From Pontederia crassipes (taxonomy: Eukaryota; Streptophyta; Magnoliopsida; Commelinales; Pontederiaceae): DNA of 64,000 nucleotides. The notes below the pieces were generated by a model that saw nothing but the letters and a program-made list of their open reading frames with translations, was not told where the DNA came from and ran no database searches. The DNA lies in the NCBI GenBank assembly GCA_030549335.1, contig CM060191.1:54039447-54103446 (forward strand). The letters run 5' to 3'. Position 1 is the first letter of the stretch, and each line of letters starts with the position of its first letter. The position numbers and the translations under genes are program-made. This document shows, piece after piece, positions 1-10,441 of the stretch.

Positions 1-857
1 TTCCATATTTGGGAAGGATATTGTGAGCCCTCTTCTTTCGGAACTTGATGGCATCTTATAGTTATTGACATCCCCGAGATATTCAGACTGGTGTACTACA
101 TCTAAAGTCTTAGTGTCACTCGTTATTGTAAAATTATATTACAAGTGCTGCGTATATGGAATGTGAAATAGTGTTTACATGCTTAATATAAACGAGTAGT
201 ATCATGGACTATATTCTAATCGTGCTGAAGTGTTTAAAAACCCTTTACGTGATTGATCCTAGTTTGGCTCATTTCTGTCAGCACATGGCAGGATTGTGTG
301 CTGACATGTAAAATCATTAGAATCAACACGTAAAAGTTGTAGAACCCACCATTCATTCATTAGGAGTTTTTCATTCTGTTTTTTTTTTCTTTATCATTCA
401 GTCCCCTTAATCTACTCTTTAATGCTGATGCAAAACCTATGGCTCGTAATCGTATTACCCCACTCCCAGGTCTCTTCTCCATAGCACCTGTAATCGCTGG
501 CTCCTTGTTTCGCTCTCATTATAAATTGACCATATAATCGTCGATTATATTTTTGTACGAATAGGAAGCTCTCTCCTTTTCAAATGATATAATTACGATA
601 AATTTAATGCGTCATGGTTCAAAATGATTTTTTTTTTCATCAGTATGATTAATGAGGAGTGTCATACCGAACTAAATATAACGGTTGAAATTTGATGTGC
701 TAATTAATATTTTGTTAAAAATTTAAGTTTTTTTCTAATTAAGAAGAGTAAAATTAATAGTTTTATATTTTTAACATTTCCCTTCACATGTGGGCTACTC
801 ACTCTAATACCATATTAAAATTTGATGTATTAATCAATATTTTTTGAAATCTTAGAT
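1..857. other. AT-rich sequence without a gene
   Basis: No open frame with family resemblance is visible on either strand. The sequence is AT-rich with short homopolymers and leads into the tandem array that starts at 858. Confidence 0.5.
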
Positions 858-1238
858 CATTAAGAATAATGACAACAATAATTTTACATTCTTAACAATA
901 ACCATCATGATTACAATAAAAAATGTTATTTGATTTTTAAAATAAAAAAACTGTCATTAGGAATAACGACAACAATAATTATACATTCTTAACAATAATT
1001 ATCATGATTACAATAAAAAATATTATTTGATTTTTAAAATTAAAAACTGTCATTAGGAATAAAAATATTATATTCTTAACAATAACCATCATGATTACAA
1101 TAAAAAAATATTATTTGATTTTTAAAATAAAAAAACTGTCATTAGGAATAACAACACCAATAATCTTATATTCTTAACATCAACCATCATGATTACAATA
1201 GAAAAATATTATTTGATTTTTAAAATAAAAATTTGACA
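858..1238. repeat. Tandem array, four copies of an about 96-bp unit
   Basis: Four head-to-tail copies begin at about 858, 955, 1051 and 1140, each opening with CATTA(A/G)GAATAA and sharing the core CATCATGATTACAATA followed by TATTTGATTTTTAAAAT. The third copy is shorter because about 9 bases are missing after the opening motif. The unit is AT-rich and non-coding. Divergence between copies is low to moderate, so the expansion is fairly recent. Confidence 0.85.
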
Positions 1239-1402
1239 TGAAAACAATAAACTGATTCAAAAAAAAAAATAAGAAACGAAATATGATAAATGCAAAAAAG
1301 ATGGCTCAGGAATGCCGGCAATCAACTATTTTTAAAGTTGATTTTAATGATGGACCCACCATCACAACGGCACAACTCGTCATGGCCATCATCAACAACT
1401 GA

Positions 1403-1488
1403 TGGGGTGAGAGAGGCTCGAACTCTCGACCTCAGGATAACTCGTCAAGGTTATGAGACCTACGCGCTAGCCAACTGCGCCGAAACAA
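1403..1488 (-). pseudogene. tRNA-Met(CAT)-like gene with broken 5' acceptor stem
   Basis: Reading the minus strand, the D-arm (GCGCAGTTGGCTAGCGC), an anticodon loop CTCATAA with anticodon CAT, the T-arm (GAGAG-TTCGAGC-CTCTC) and the 3' acceptor half TCACCCCA match plant elongator tRNA-Met. About 12 extra bases after the anticodon fit the short intron that plant elongator tRNA-Met genes carry. The 5' acceptor half should pair as GGGGTGA, but the bases there are AT-rich and do not pair, so the gene has probably lost its 5' end. Box A and box B survive, so Pol III transcription without a functional product is possible. Confidence 0.75.
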
Positions 1489-2262
1489 TAATTTTTATAT
1501 AATATTTTACGGTCATTTGCAGAGATTTAAATCGAAACGGAGGTAGTTGAACGACGGAGATTTTGGAAATTTTAAACTTCAAGACCATAAAAAAAATGAC
1601 TACTTAATTAAACGCAGAAGATGAAATTGTTCAAATGTTAATACGACTGGGAATTAACCATCGCAATTATAATACGTCACTCAATCAGATGCATATATAT
1701 ATATATATATATACTGACAACACAAAATTTATTAAGAGAAATCAAACACAACTTCATATTAATTTTATTGATCTTTGAAAAAAAAATCATGTAGTTTTCC
1801 TTAGCAGTTGTATCAACCGTAGAAACGCAGATTTACGCATTTCCTTTTTCCTTTTTCCCTTTTTCCCTGAGCGGGCAAATCGATTAGGTGACACTTCTCC
1901 ATCTCTCTCTGTCCATTACTTGTTTTTTTTTTTTGTGTTCTTTCTTCACCAGAATTTAGAAGGAACGCAGCGTGTTAGTCACCACCGAGCAGAGCGAGGA
2001 CGTATTCAGCATTGCGGAGGATGACTTGTTCGAGGATGCATGAGATGAGATGTCAAGTTTGGTGAGAAAATATGAGAAAACCCAGTTCATGGAATGGAGA
2101 TGTTCCAGCCTCACAAGAAATCGTGAACGTTGTTGTCTTCAACCAAAAATGCCCAAAATCATCATCTACCGGTTTGACCTGACCGATCGATATATGCTTT
2201 GCTTCATGACGCATGGAATGTGCTGCCTGCATTGGCCCTTCTGCATGCCTCCAGCTGCTGCC
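1489..2262. promoter_or_regulatory. Upstream region of the CASP-like gene
   Basis: This stretch holds a short (AT)n run near 1692-1711, pyrimidine-rich blocks (repeated TTTTTCCC near 1845-1868) and no family-like frame. It should contain the promoter and 5' untranslated region of the gene starting at 2263. No exact transcription start can be fixed. Confidence 0.35.
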
Positions 2263-3361
2263 ATGGCCGACGAGGACGAGGGCGGCAAGGTCGCAGTCCG
2301 GCAGCCCAAAGCTAAGATGCTGCTCCGTCTGCTTGTGTTGCTGAGGGTGGCAGTTGCTTTGGCCGCGGCCGCAGCTGCTGTGCTGATGGGGCTGAACCAG
2401 CAGACGAGAGTGGTTGCAGTCGCCACTCTGGGCACCACTCCCATCTACAAGACCTTCACTGCCAAGTTTCAGCAGACCCCTGCTTTTGTGTGAGATCTCA
2501 TTTCAATTTTGTTTCGGACCTGAATCTGTACGTAATTACTTTTCCTTATTTTGATATTTTAATTCTGAACAACGATTCTACAGCTTTCAGTGAGATCAAG
2601 ATCGTGTTTCTCACCCTTCTAATTTGATCTCTGCTGTCATTATCTTAAATACTGAAAAGTTGACGCTTTGACTCTTAACTCAACATCAGCTCACTTACAT
2701 ACATCTTTGGGGGGCTCTTACACATTTACGACCAGCTCCCATGTGTGTCTTGCATTCTGTCACAAAATATTGTCATGAGTTGTTGCAGGTACTTTGTTAT
2801 AGCGAATGCTGTGGCCAGCTTCTACAATACAGCGGCACTCTTGTTCAGACAACACTTCAAAACCAAAACTGCTGATATTCCACTTCACCTAATGGATATG
2901 GTAACGATCATATTTCACAAACCAATTTTGTGTTAAACTAAGTTTCAGAGCAAGAATCCTATATATATATATTGTATATTGCCTGCATGAAACCTTCGAG
3001 ACCATTAATTAATCGAGGTAGACAAATCTCAATGGCAGCGCAAGGGCTCACTTGCACAAACAAAGAAGCAACCCAAGAAGCAGTGTTGAAATTAATTAAA
3101 TAGCATGTAATGCGTGGCGTGGTTTGGCAGGTGATACTGTCTGTAATTGCCACTGGTGCGGCTGCTGCAGCTTCCATGGCGGAGTTGGGGAAGCACGGCA
3201 ACTTGCACGCAAGATGGAACCCCATATGCGACAGATACGAAGTCTTCTGCTTCCATGGAGGTCTGGCTCTGGCCTCATCCTTCGTGGGTGCTCTCCTCCA
3301 ACTGCTCATTATTGGCATCTCGGCGATCACTCTCCATAACCATGTAGCAAACCAGGATTAA
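2263..3361 (+). CDS. CASP-like membrane protein (CASPL1-type), 3 exons
   Basis: Three exons, 2263-2489, 2789-2900 and 3131-3361, join with GT-AG introns into a 189-residue protein, the usual CASPL length. The start is the ATG opening MADEDEGG. An in-frame ATG lies at 2050, but the residues it would add do not look like the family. Four hydrophobic segments lie near residues 19-42, 76-96, 112-133 and 156-183. The conserved Arg of helix 1 (LLRVAVA) and Asp of helix 3 (LMDMV) are both present. The family is related to CASP scaffolds of the Casparian strip and to MARVEL proteins and sits in the plasma membrane; CASPL1 members are often expressed outside the endodermis. Subgroup and partners cannot be read from the sequence. 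The exon structure is seen directly; the role is inferred from the family. Confidence 0.9.
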
Positions 3362-4840
3362 CTAAGCAGACCTTGGGGTGGTGACAGCTAGTAGCCATAT
3401 GCCACCTACGATAGCAATTTCCTGTCTTCTCCTGTGCCAAGGTAGGCGTTTGCGTGAGATGGACAGTGCCACGACTCCTTCCACTCTCCTATTGGATTAC
3501 ATAAAGACATGCAATAGTTCTGCAATAATCTGGTATCAGTCGATGATGGAGTGCAAGTAAAAGTTATGCAAGACAACAACTTGAATATTCTTTAAGCCGT
3601 GATGCAGTATGTAGAACACAGATGAGTGTTTCCTTCGCTCTTTGCATTCCGAGATTCCAACATAGTTAAATCCTATTCCCTGTCTATATATCCCAGAAGT
3701 TGTTAAAAGAAATATATAGCTTTACTAATTATTGCTGATGCAAAGTAGACTTGAGTTTCCTCATATAAGATTCCTAGTATTGTATCTTACTTTAAAAGTG
3801 CATATATACATGAGGAAGTATACCTTAGGATGTGTGCGGACTAAGATTTGCAGAATACAAACAACCTGGTCATGGTTTGAAACAAAACTAGAAAGCTATA
3901 TATGGAATCTCCATCATGATTAACATCTCTCCCTTCTGCAACAACGGAAGTAGTTTGAATCATAGTTTCGTAGCTCTGTCATCTCACTTTGATTATTGTT
4001 TAATTTGTCAGTCTTAGCATGGTGGATGTACTGTCCTTCTTGTGATATGAGTTTCTTAGTGCGACAATGCAATGGTTCGTATTATTCTACGGGTAAACAA
4101 AGAGGAGTCTACAACTTAAAGATTGGCACCAAGTTGTTGTCAAGAATCCCAGTGGATTTAGATATATGGCAAGTAGGATTTTCTTGTCATTTCTTCAACA
4201 CATAAACCTAACTTTGGGGCTATGTGGTTGAAGAGGAACCTCATGCGCATGTTTTATTAACAAACAAGTTGGACCAAATGGATGAATGACGAAGATAGTA
4301 CGGGAAGCAAATTGGAGAGTACCATTTTATCTTCAACTTTTTGTCAGCAAATCTACCTCATCATATGGTAAATTTTGATATAATGTAACCAAATGATGGA
4401 TGGCTGAAAAGGACATCACATGAGCCGGCCGGAGTGCCCCTGCTAATTATTCTATTGGAGAATATATATGATGTATAATCCATCTGATATAACTGGAACC
4501 GAAACTTCAGTCCTTAATTTAATCATTTATCATCTTCAAGGCATAAATGATTGAAGGTCCCTCGTGTAATCTTCGATGACATAAAGCATTGATACATTCT
4601 ACCAATTAGTGGTATTTCTTGAAGGCTTTAGACTTTGCTGTCACGTTGGCAAGGGTTTCCATATCAGGCATGCAGCATCAGAAAGTGTAGAATCACACGT
4701 CGTTTAGTGCTAAAACTAACACAACAAAGCTAGCTAAGTATATGCATTCTTATTTCACTGAAAAAAAGCTATGTATATTTTTAAGTTCCAGCTTTCAGAT
4801 TCTTGGAAAACGAGAAACCACTGTTTGGAGTTTCACAGGT
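3362..4840. other. Downstream and intergenic region, no gene seen
   Basis: This includes the probable 3' untranslated region of the CASP-like gene. No other coding or repeat structure could be supported. Confidence 0.5.
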
Positions 4841-4934
4841 TTTAATATAGGATTTAATATTTATCATATGTCTTTCGTGCGTATCATCATCATACACATT
4901 TTTTTATGCGTCCGATGACATTTGTGTGTGCACT

Positions 4935-5444
4935 CTCTTCTTTACCCCCTCCGACGCTCTCTCTCTCTTTGCTCTCTTCCCCCTCCGCTCTCTCTTCTCT
5001 CTCCGCCTTCTGCTCTCTCTCCTCTCCTCCGACCATTGCTCGTCTCCGATTTGCGCCCCGTTGTCCTTGCTTCCTCCCATTGCTACCGCCATAGATCTGT
5101 GAGCTCTGCCGACGCCGTTCCTACTTTTCTCGCACGTTGCCATCGCCGATCACCTCGTCCTCCTCTCCGAGCATCGCCGACGCACGACCCCTGCATCCTC
5201 TCTCTCCCCCTTCCTCCACGTTGTGTCCCGATCCATCGATCACTGCTCCATCATCCTCCATCCTCTCGTCCTCTGCATCCCGACGGATGATCTGTCATCG
5301 ATCGCCTCGTCCTCCTCTTCGAGCGCCACTGAGGCAACTGATCTGCGACCCCTCCTCTCTCTCCCTCTCTTTCTTCCCCTTCCTTCGCCCCTGTCCTCGA
5401 TCTGTCGTCCGTTGTGCCGTCGTCCGCGATCTGCGCGGCCTCCG
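4935..5444. repeat. C/T-rich interior with diverged 150-bp duplication
   Basis: A segment around 5145-5220 (GATCACCTCGTCCTCCTC...) recurs diverged around 5297-5375 (GATCGCCTCGTCCTCCTC...). Open frames here on both strands are low-complexity Ser/Pro/Arg-rich and are taken as composition artefacts. Captured gene sequence is possible, but no donor is recognised. Confidence 0.5.
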
Positions 5445-6485
5445 TGTCATGCCCCATTCTTCAGTCACGTCCCAGGACGAGCCTAGGACGGTGCGGCAGG
5501 CAAAGCTGGGACGCATGCGGCGCCCACTTTGGCATTCTATGCACTTTGGCAGAACGTCCAGTTTGGCATAACACTCAGTTTGGCAGCGAGGAGCGATATC
5601 GTCCCAAGCAAAATTGGCTCGTCCCAAAGTGTCCGAAAGGTCGACAAATGTCAGGCAGGATAACTGGCCGCGAGTGATCAGCGTTGGTTACTCGCCAGGA
5701 AAGTTGGCAACCGAGAGATATGGTGAGGCGCACCATATCCGCCAACATCATGTAGGATCCAGCCCACCACCTTATCCCAACAAATCAGGAGGATCAAAAA
5801 GATCTTTCTAGCTAAAGATCTTGAGGAGAAGATCAGGAGTAATCGCGAGGATTATTCCAACCAACAACCTAGTGAGCAAATCAGGGAGATCTCACGGGTA
5901 TTCAAGGAGGATAACTGAAGAGATCTCGGGATGATCACGCAGGATCATTTCAGGCGCAATCTGGTGAGAAGATCAGAAGAGACTTGAAGAGAAGATCGTG
6001 CCAACATGAGGTTTTTGCGGATCGAGGAGAATATGGAGGATATCCCAACGAGATCAACTAGAGAATCGAGAGGAGATCCCATGATGCTAGTGGAGAGAAT
6101 CAAGGAGGATGATCTCAGGATATCAGTAGGGAAATCGAGAGGGTTCCTAGAATCTCGGCCATATCAAGGGGAGTTAATATTGTTGCTCTCCCATACTTGT
6201 ATAAATAGGACCTTATAGTCGGCCATTGTACTCAAATCATTCATTTCGGCTTTTAGCATCCAGTCGAGAGTTGTCGATTGAGGTGTTCGAATCGAATAGA
6301 TCTGCTTTCCCCCACAACTCCAAGTGTTCTTTCCTTGCGTCTTGTCTCCTCCACTTTTATCTTTCCATTGCGTGTTCGTGCAATCATCGTGAGGACGTCC
6401 GGTCAAGCTGCTTGGATTCTCGTGCAGAGAGGTTTTCAAGGCCGGTCGCGCTCATGTTATAAATCAGGAACTTCGGGCCGTGACA
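5445..6485 (+). mobile_element. LTR-like sequence (solo LTR or LTR remnant)
   Basis: The segment opens TGTCATGCCCC and closes GGGCCGTGACA, so the ends form the TG...CA inverted pair typical of LTRs. A TATA box, TATAAATAG, lies near 6200-6208, in the usual place about 280 bases before the 3' end. No matching 5-bp target duplication is visible (CTCCG against CCTGT) and no clear primer-binding site follows. It is therefore an old solo LTR or a truncated one. Confidence 0.5.
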
Positions 6486-6583
6486 CCTGTCTTCGGAGCA
6501 ATCAGCGGCACCGGTGATGGCCTTGCAATTTGATCCCATCGCCGGCGAGGATGGAGAGTCCATTTGGTTCAAGTGTGCACGAA

Positions 6584-9500
6584 CACTACAAGAAAACTAT
6601 CATTTAGTGACGCAAAATAGTGACGCAAAATGATGTGTCGCTAATTCGTCGCTACTAGCATCTAAATAGCGATGACGTTGGGTCGACAAGATGAGATGCT
6701 AATTGTCTCCTAGTGGCGTCAACCCAGCGTCGCATTTACGTTACAAAAAAATGACGCTAAACTCGGCGCCATCGCGACACTATTTAGACGTTATTACGGC
6801 GCGTCAAGATTAAAAATTGCGTGATAAATTATAGCATCGTATTAGCGTCAACAAGATGCGTCGCAAGTTGGCGCCAACAACGGTGCAGCGCTAAATCGAC
6901 GCAAGTTCAGGAGGCGATTTTGGCGCCTGCAACTTGTGTTGTATTGACGTCGACCATGTGTGGCGCTAATGAGCGTCACAAAGCTTGCGTCGCTAATGTG
7001 AAGCCAATGCGGCGCCAACATTAGAATTTTAAGAATATACAAGTATTTATATAAGTAATGTTAATTATTATTCATATTTAGGTAATATTAATTTGTATAC
7101 ATATACATATACACACATACATACATATACATATACATATACATAATTTATATATTATACATGCATTATACTCTAATTCCCAAATTACAAAATCGGAGGA
7201 ATAGTGCTTCTTCATTTTTTAAGAAATTCAAATGACGATTGTTGGAGATCCGACCGTTGGATCATCACAAAATTTGTACCTCCCTCCCATAGAGCACAAC
7301 AACACAGATTTTTCAGTATTTTTTGGTGATTTTAGGAGGTCGTACGGTAGAGTTAAGAACCTAGGAAAAAAGTCTTTCGACAGTCTTTGACGTGAGTCCA
7401 GCGGGAATTAGTCGAAACGAAAATTATAGACTCGTAGAGATTGACACAAGTTGTCCACCTGCACAAGAATCGCAGCGATCGGATGTCGGAAGAAATTTAA
7501 TAAAATGGGCAAAGTTTCGGAATAGAAACGATCGGTTCTCCGCAGTCCTAGATTGGATTGCTACGAAAAAATAGACATTTCGAAGGGCTCAAAAAGGTTG
7601 GGCGGCACAAACCTTTCATGTTTCACGTATTTTTCGTTTCCTCCGATTCTCAAAATATATATTTTTTGTAATTATAAAAATTCCTCAAAACTTCTGTCTC
7701 ACCTAAGAAATTTAAAAATGTGCGTTCTCAAAAATCGGACCTTTCGGGAGTGCTCAGAATGGTCCCGTTTAGTTGACGTAGAGTTTTCAAATTTTTTTTG
7801 AGAAACGCTGATTTTATTAGAATTTTTTTTGTATCCAAATTTGAAAAGAGTATTCATATATTTTTCTTCATGCGCTTAAAAAATATTAAAAATTACTTTT
7901 CTTGAAAATCAGACATCTCGGTACTTCTTAGAATGGCCTCATTTTTTTGACATATGACTTTCAAATTTTTTAGACAACGTTGATAAACATATACATATAC
8001 ATACATATGCATATACACATACACATATACATACGTATATATATATATATTACATATATATTACGTATATACATACATATATACATAGTTAATAACTTTA
8101 TAGTACTTTAGCGCCACCTTTGCTGCGCATTAACGCCGCATATCTATAGCGACACAATGGCTTCTCAATGACGTCGACAGTTTCGTCGCTACTACATTTT
8201 AGTGTCAGAATAGCATCGCCATTTTGTGACGCATTTTGTGACGCTAATTTAGCGCCTCAAACTGTCGATGCCAATGTGACGCTATATTCCAACTTAGCGT
8301 CGCAATTTCAGAGCAGCTAATCTGCGATGCTATTTCACATATTTTAGAATTAATTATTTATCGGAATTGAATTAATGTGGCGCCACATTGGCGACGCAAT
8401 AGCGTCGCCCAAGTTGCGATGCTAAATGGCGATCCGTGTGCTCGTTGACGAACGAATCCGAACCGTCCTTTCATTTAATCGGATGGTTCCGCTTGCCCGA
8501 ACGCCAATTTTTCCCCTTTTAACCACTCCCTCCCTCCGCCTCCTCCTCCACCACCTCTTCTCCACCGCTGCCGCCTCCTCCTCCTCCTCCTCCTCCTCCT
8601 CCTCCTCTTCTCTATCGCCGCCGCCTCCGTCACTTCTCCATCGCCGCCGCCTCCTCCTCCTCCTCCACCTCTTCTCCATCACCGCCCCCTCCTCCTCCTC
8701 CTCCTCCTCCTCCTCCTCCACCTCTACTCCGACGCCGCCACCGTCTCCTCCTCCTCCTCCACCTCTTCTCCGTCACCTCCTCCTCCTCCTCCACCTCTTC
8801 TCCGTCACCTCCTCCTCCTCCACCTCTTCTCTGTCGCCGCCTCCTCCTCCACCTCTTCTCCGACGCCGTCGCCGCCTCCTCCTCCACCTCTGCTCCGACG
8901 CCGCTGCCTCCTCCACCTCTGCTCCGCCGCCGCTGCCTCCTCCACCTCTGCTCCGCCGCCGCTGCCGTCGCCTCCACCTCATCTCCGTCGCCTCCTCCTC
9001 CTCCTCCTCCACCTCTTCTCCGTCGTCGCCGCCTCCTCCTCCTCCTCCTCCACCTCTTCTCCGTCGCCGCCCCCTCTCCTCCTCCTCCTCCACCTCTACT
9101 CCGATGCCGCCACCACCGCCTCCTCCTCCTCCACCTCTGCTCCGCTGCAGCCGCCTCCTCCTCCTCCAACGCACCGGTGGCCCATCCTTTCTATCGCGAA
9201 CTTCGACATCATAGGACTTAGATCATCTAATTGTGATATATGTAATTTGATGTAATAGAAATGTATATGTGATGTAATGTAATTTGATATAATGAAAATG
9301 TATATGTACATGTAATGTAATTTGATGGTGCTTCAATTGTAATATAAAAAAAATACCAATCATCTGTGGATTTCAATGTAATGTAGTAATTCAATGGCTG
9401 AATGAGGAAGGTGACATATTTGTGGGTGGACATATTGTTCTTAGCGTCACATTAGCGTCGCAGTAGCGACGCAGAAAAAGGAATTATAGCGCCACATTAG

Positions 9501-9833
9501 CATCTGATTAGCGTCGCAACGTAACGCCAACTCAGCGTCGAATGAGCGTCGACAATTTTAGCGCCTCTTTAGAGTCGGAGTAGCGATGCAAGTTGGCTCT
9601 TCATGATGACACTTTTCGCGTCATTATAGTGTCGCATTAGCGCCACCGTACGACGGTAATTGCGTCGACATACCCATAGGCGCGAAGTCGACGCTATTAG
9701 CGTCGAAGAAATGGCGTCGCGAAGCCTGTGGCGCGAATTCGACGCTAATGCGTCGCTATTGTATTTAGCGCTGAGTTAGCGACGCATTGGAGTCTATATT
9801 GATGCGTCGCTAATCGATGATTTTCTTGTAGTG
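6584..9833. mobile_element. Non-autonomous CACTA (CMC/En-Spm) transposon, 3250 bp
   Basis: The ends are a perfect 13-bp inverted repeat, CACTACAAGAAAA at 6584 and TTTTCTTGTAGTG at 9821-9833. A 3-bp target duplication GAA flanks it (6581-6583 and 9834-9836). Subterminal regions are packed with short copies of GCGTCGCTAA and its complement in both orientations (about 6600-7020 and 9435-9820), the expected transposase-binding arrays. A third array sits inside at about 8100-8430. There is no transposase frame, so movement would need a transposase in trans. The interior holds AT-rich sequence with CATATA repeats and a CCT-rich core. Ends and duplication are seen directly; mobility is inferred. Confidence 0.95.
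8525..9170. repeat. Strand-asymmetric CCT/CTC minisatellite inside the CACTA element
   Basis: About 650 bases are almost purely C and T with regular G punctuation. They are built from variable runs of CCT, each followed by CACCTCTTCTCCGTCGCCG-like blocks. Every frame stays open on both strands because the unit lacks stop codons, which explains the long Ser/Pro/Leu and Arg/Glu/Gly frames here. These are not taken as genes. Confidence 0.85.
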
Positions 9834-9933
9834 GAATGTCATCCGTTCAATCTAATCGGACGTATAAAAAAACGTGCGTATCATGGTCATATGCATGGAA
9901 GACGTATGATAAACGTTAAATCCTTTACTATAT

Positions 9934-10441
9934 AATCGAGTTGAAAAATGGTGGAGAGGATTTGTCAGTATAATTGAGAAAATTATTAACAGATAAGCTT
10001 AGGCCTTTACTGTGGAAAGCAAATTAGCTAGCTAGCTTTGCTGATCACAGTAAAAATTCAGGTGAACAGAATGCAGATCTAATGCTTAATAGTCCAGAAA
10101 CAAACTGCATATGTCATGAGAGTGATCCTTTCTGTATCTGTAACTATCAAACTGTTGCAACAAACCAGCCAGCCGCTGCTTATGTCATCAATGGTCTCAA
10201 ACGGTAGCAATTTTTAAAGTTTCTGTGGAGCTCATCCACTTGAAGGAATCAAATGGTCATCCTCTTATAACAAGTAGCAACTTTTACCATGTCACAGATA
10301 TATATCCTCCAATCCACGCACTCTTGTGCACCAGACCACATGTTTTTTTTATGTACAGTCTTAAATGAGCGACTCACCTACATGCATGCGGAATTCTTCG
10401 AAGATAAAATTTAATTTTCCAGCACACAATTATCACAAGCC
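9934..10441. other. 3' flank of the NAC gene
   Basis: The NAC gene is on the minus strand, so this is its downstream side and should include its 3' untranslated region. No other feature was seen. Confidence 0.4.

Larger units (their letters stand above)
4850..9923. mobile_element. Mutator-like (MULE) long-TIR element carrying two later insertions
   Basis: The ends are imperfect inverted repeats of about 90-100 bp. The left end starts GGATTTAATATTTATCATA and the right end finishes as its complement (TATGATAAACGTTAAATCC). Directly outside are 9-bp direct repeats, TTTAATATA at 4841-4849 and TTTACTATA at 9924-9932, with 8 of 9 bases identical; a 9-bp duplication is the Mutator signature. The inner end of the right TIR is interrupted by the CACTA element at 6584-9833. 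Without the CACTA element the MULE is about 1.8 kb. It has no transposase; its left interior (4935-5444) is pyrimidine- and GC-rich and contains a diverged internal duplication, as seen in Pack-MULEs carrying captured sequence. Confidence 0.8.

Noticed and set aside
4904..5677. Several overlapping frames of 79-144 codons
   Set aside because: Low-complexity C/T-rich DNA and an LTR-like sequence, with no conserved domain and equal openness on both strands.
6821..7042. Cys/Arg-rich frames on both strands
   Set aside because: They are translations of the CACTA subterminal motif array.
8426..9214. 262-codon plus-strand frame and 179- and 133-codon minus-strand frames
   Set aside because: All come from the CCT-rich repeat, which lacks stop codons in most frames; composition is only Ser/Pro/Leu or Arg/Glu/Gly, and the frames overlap one another.
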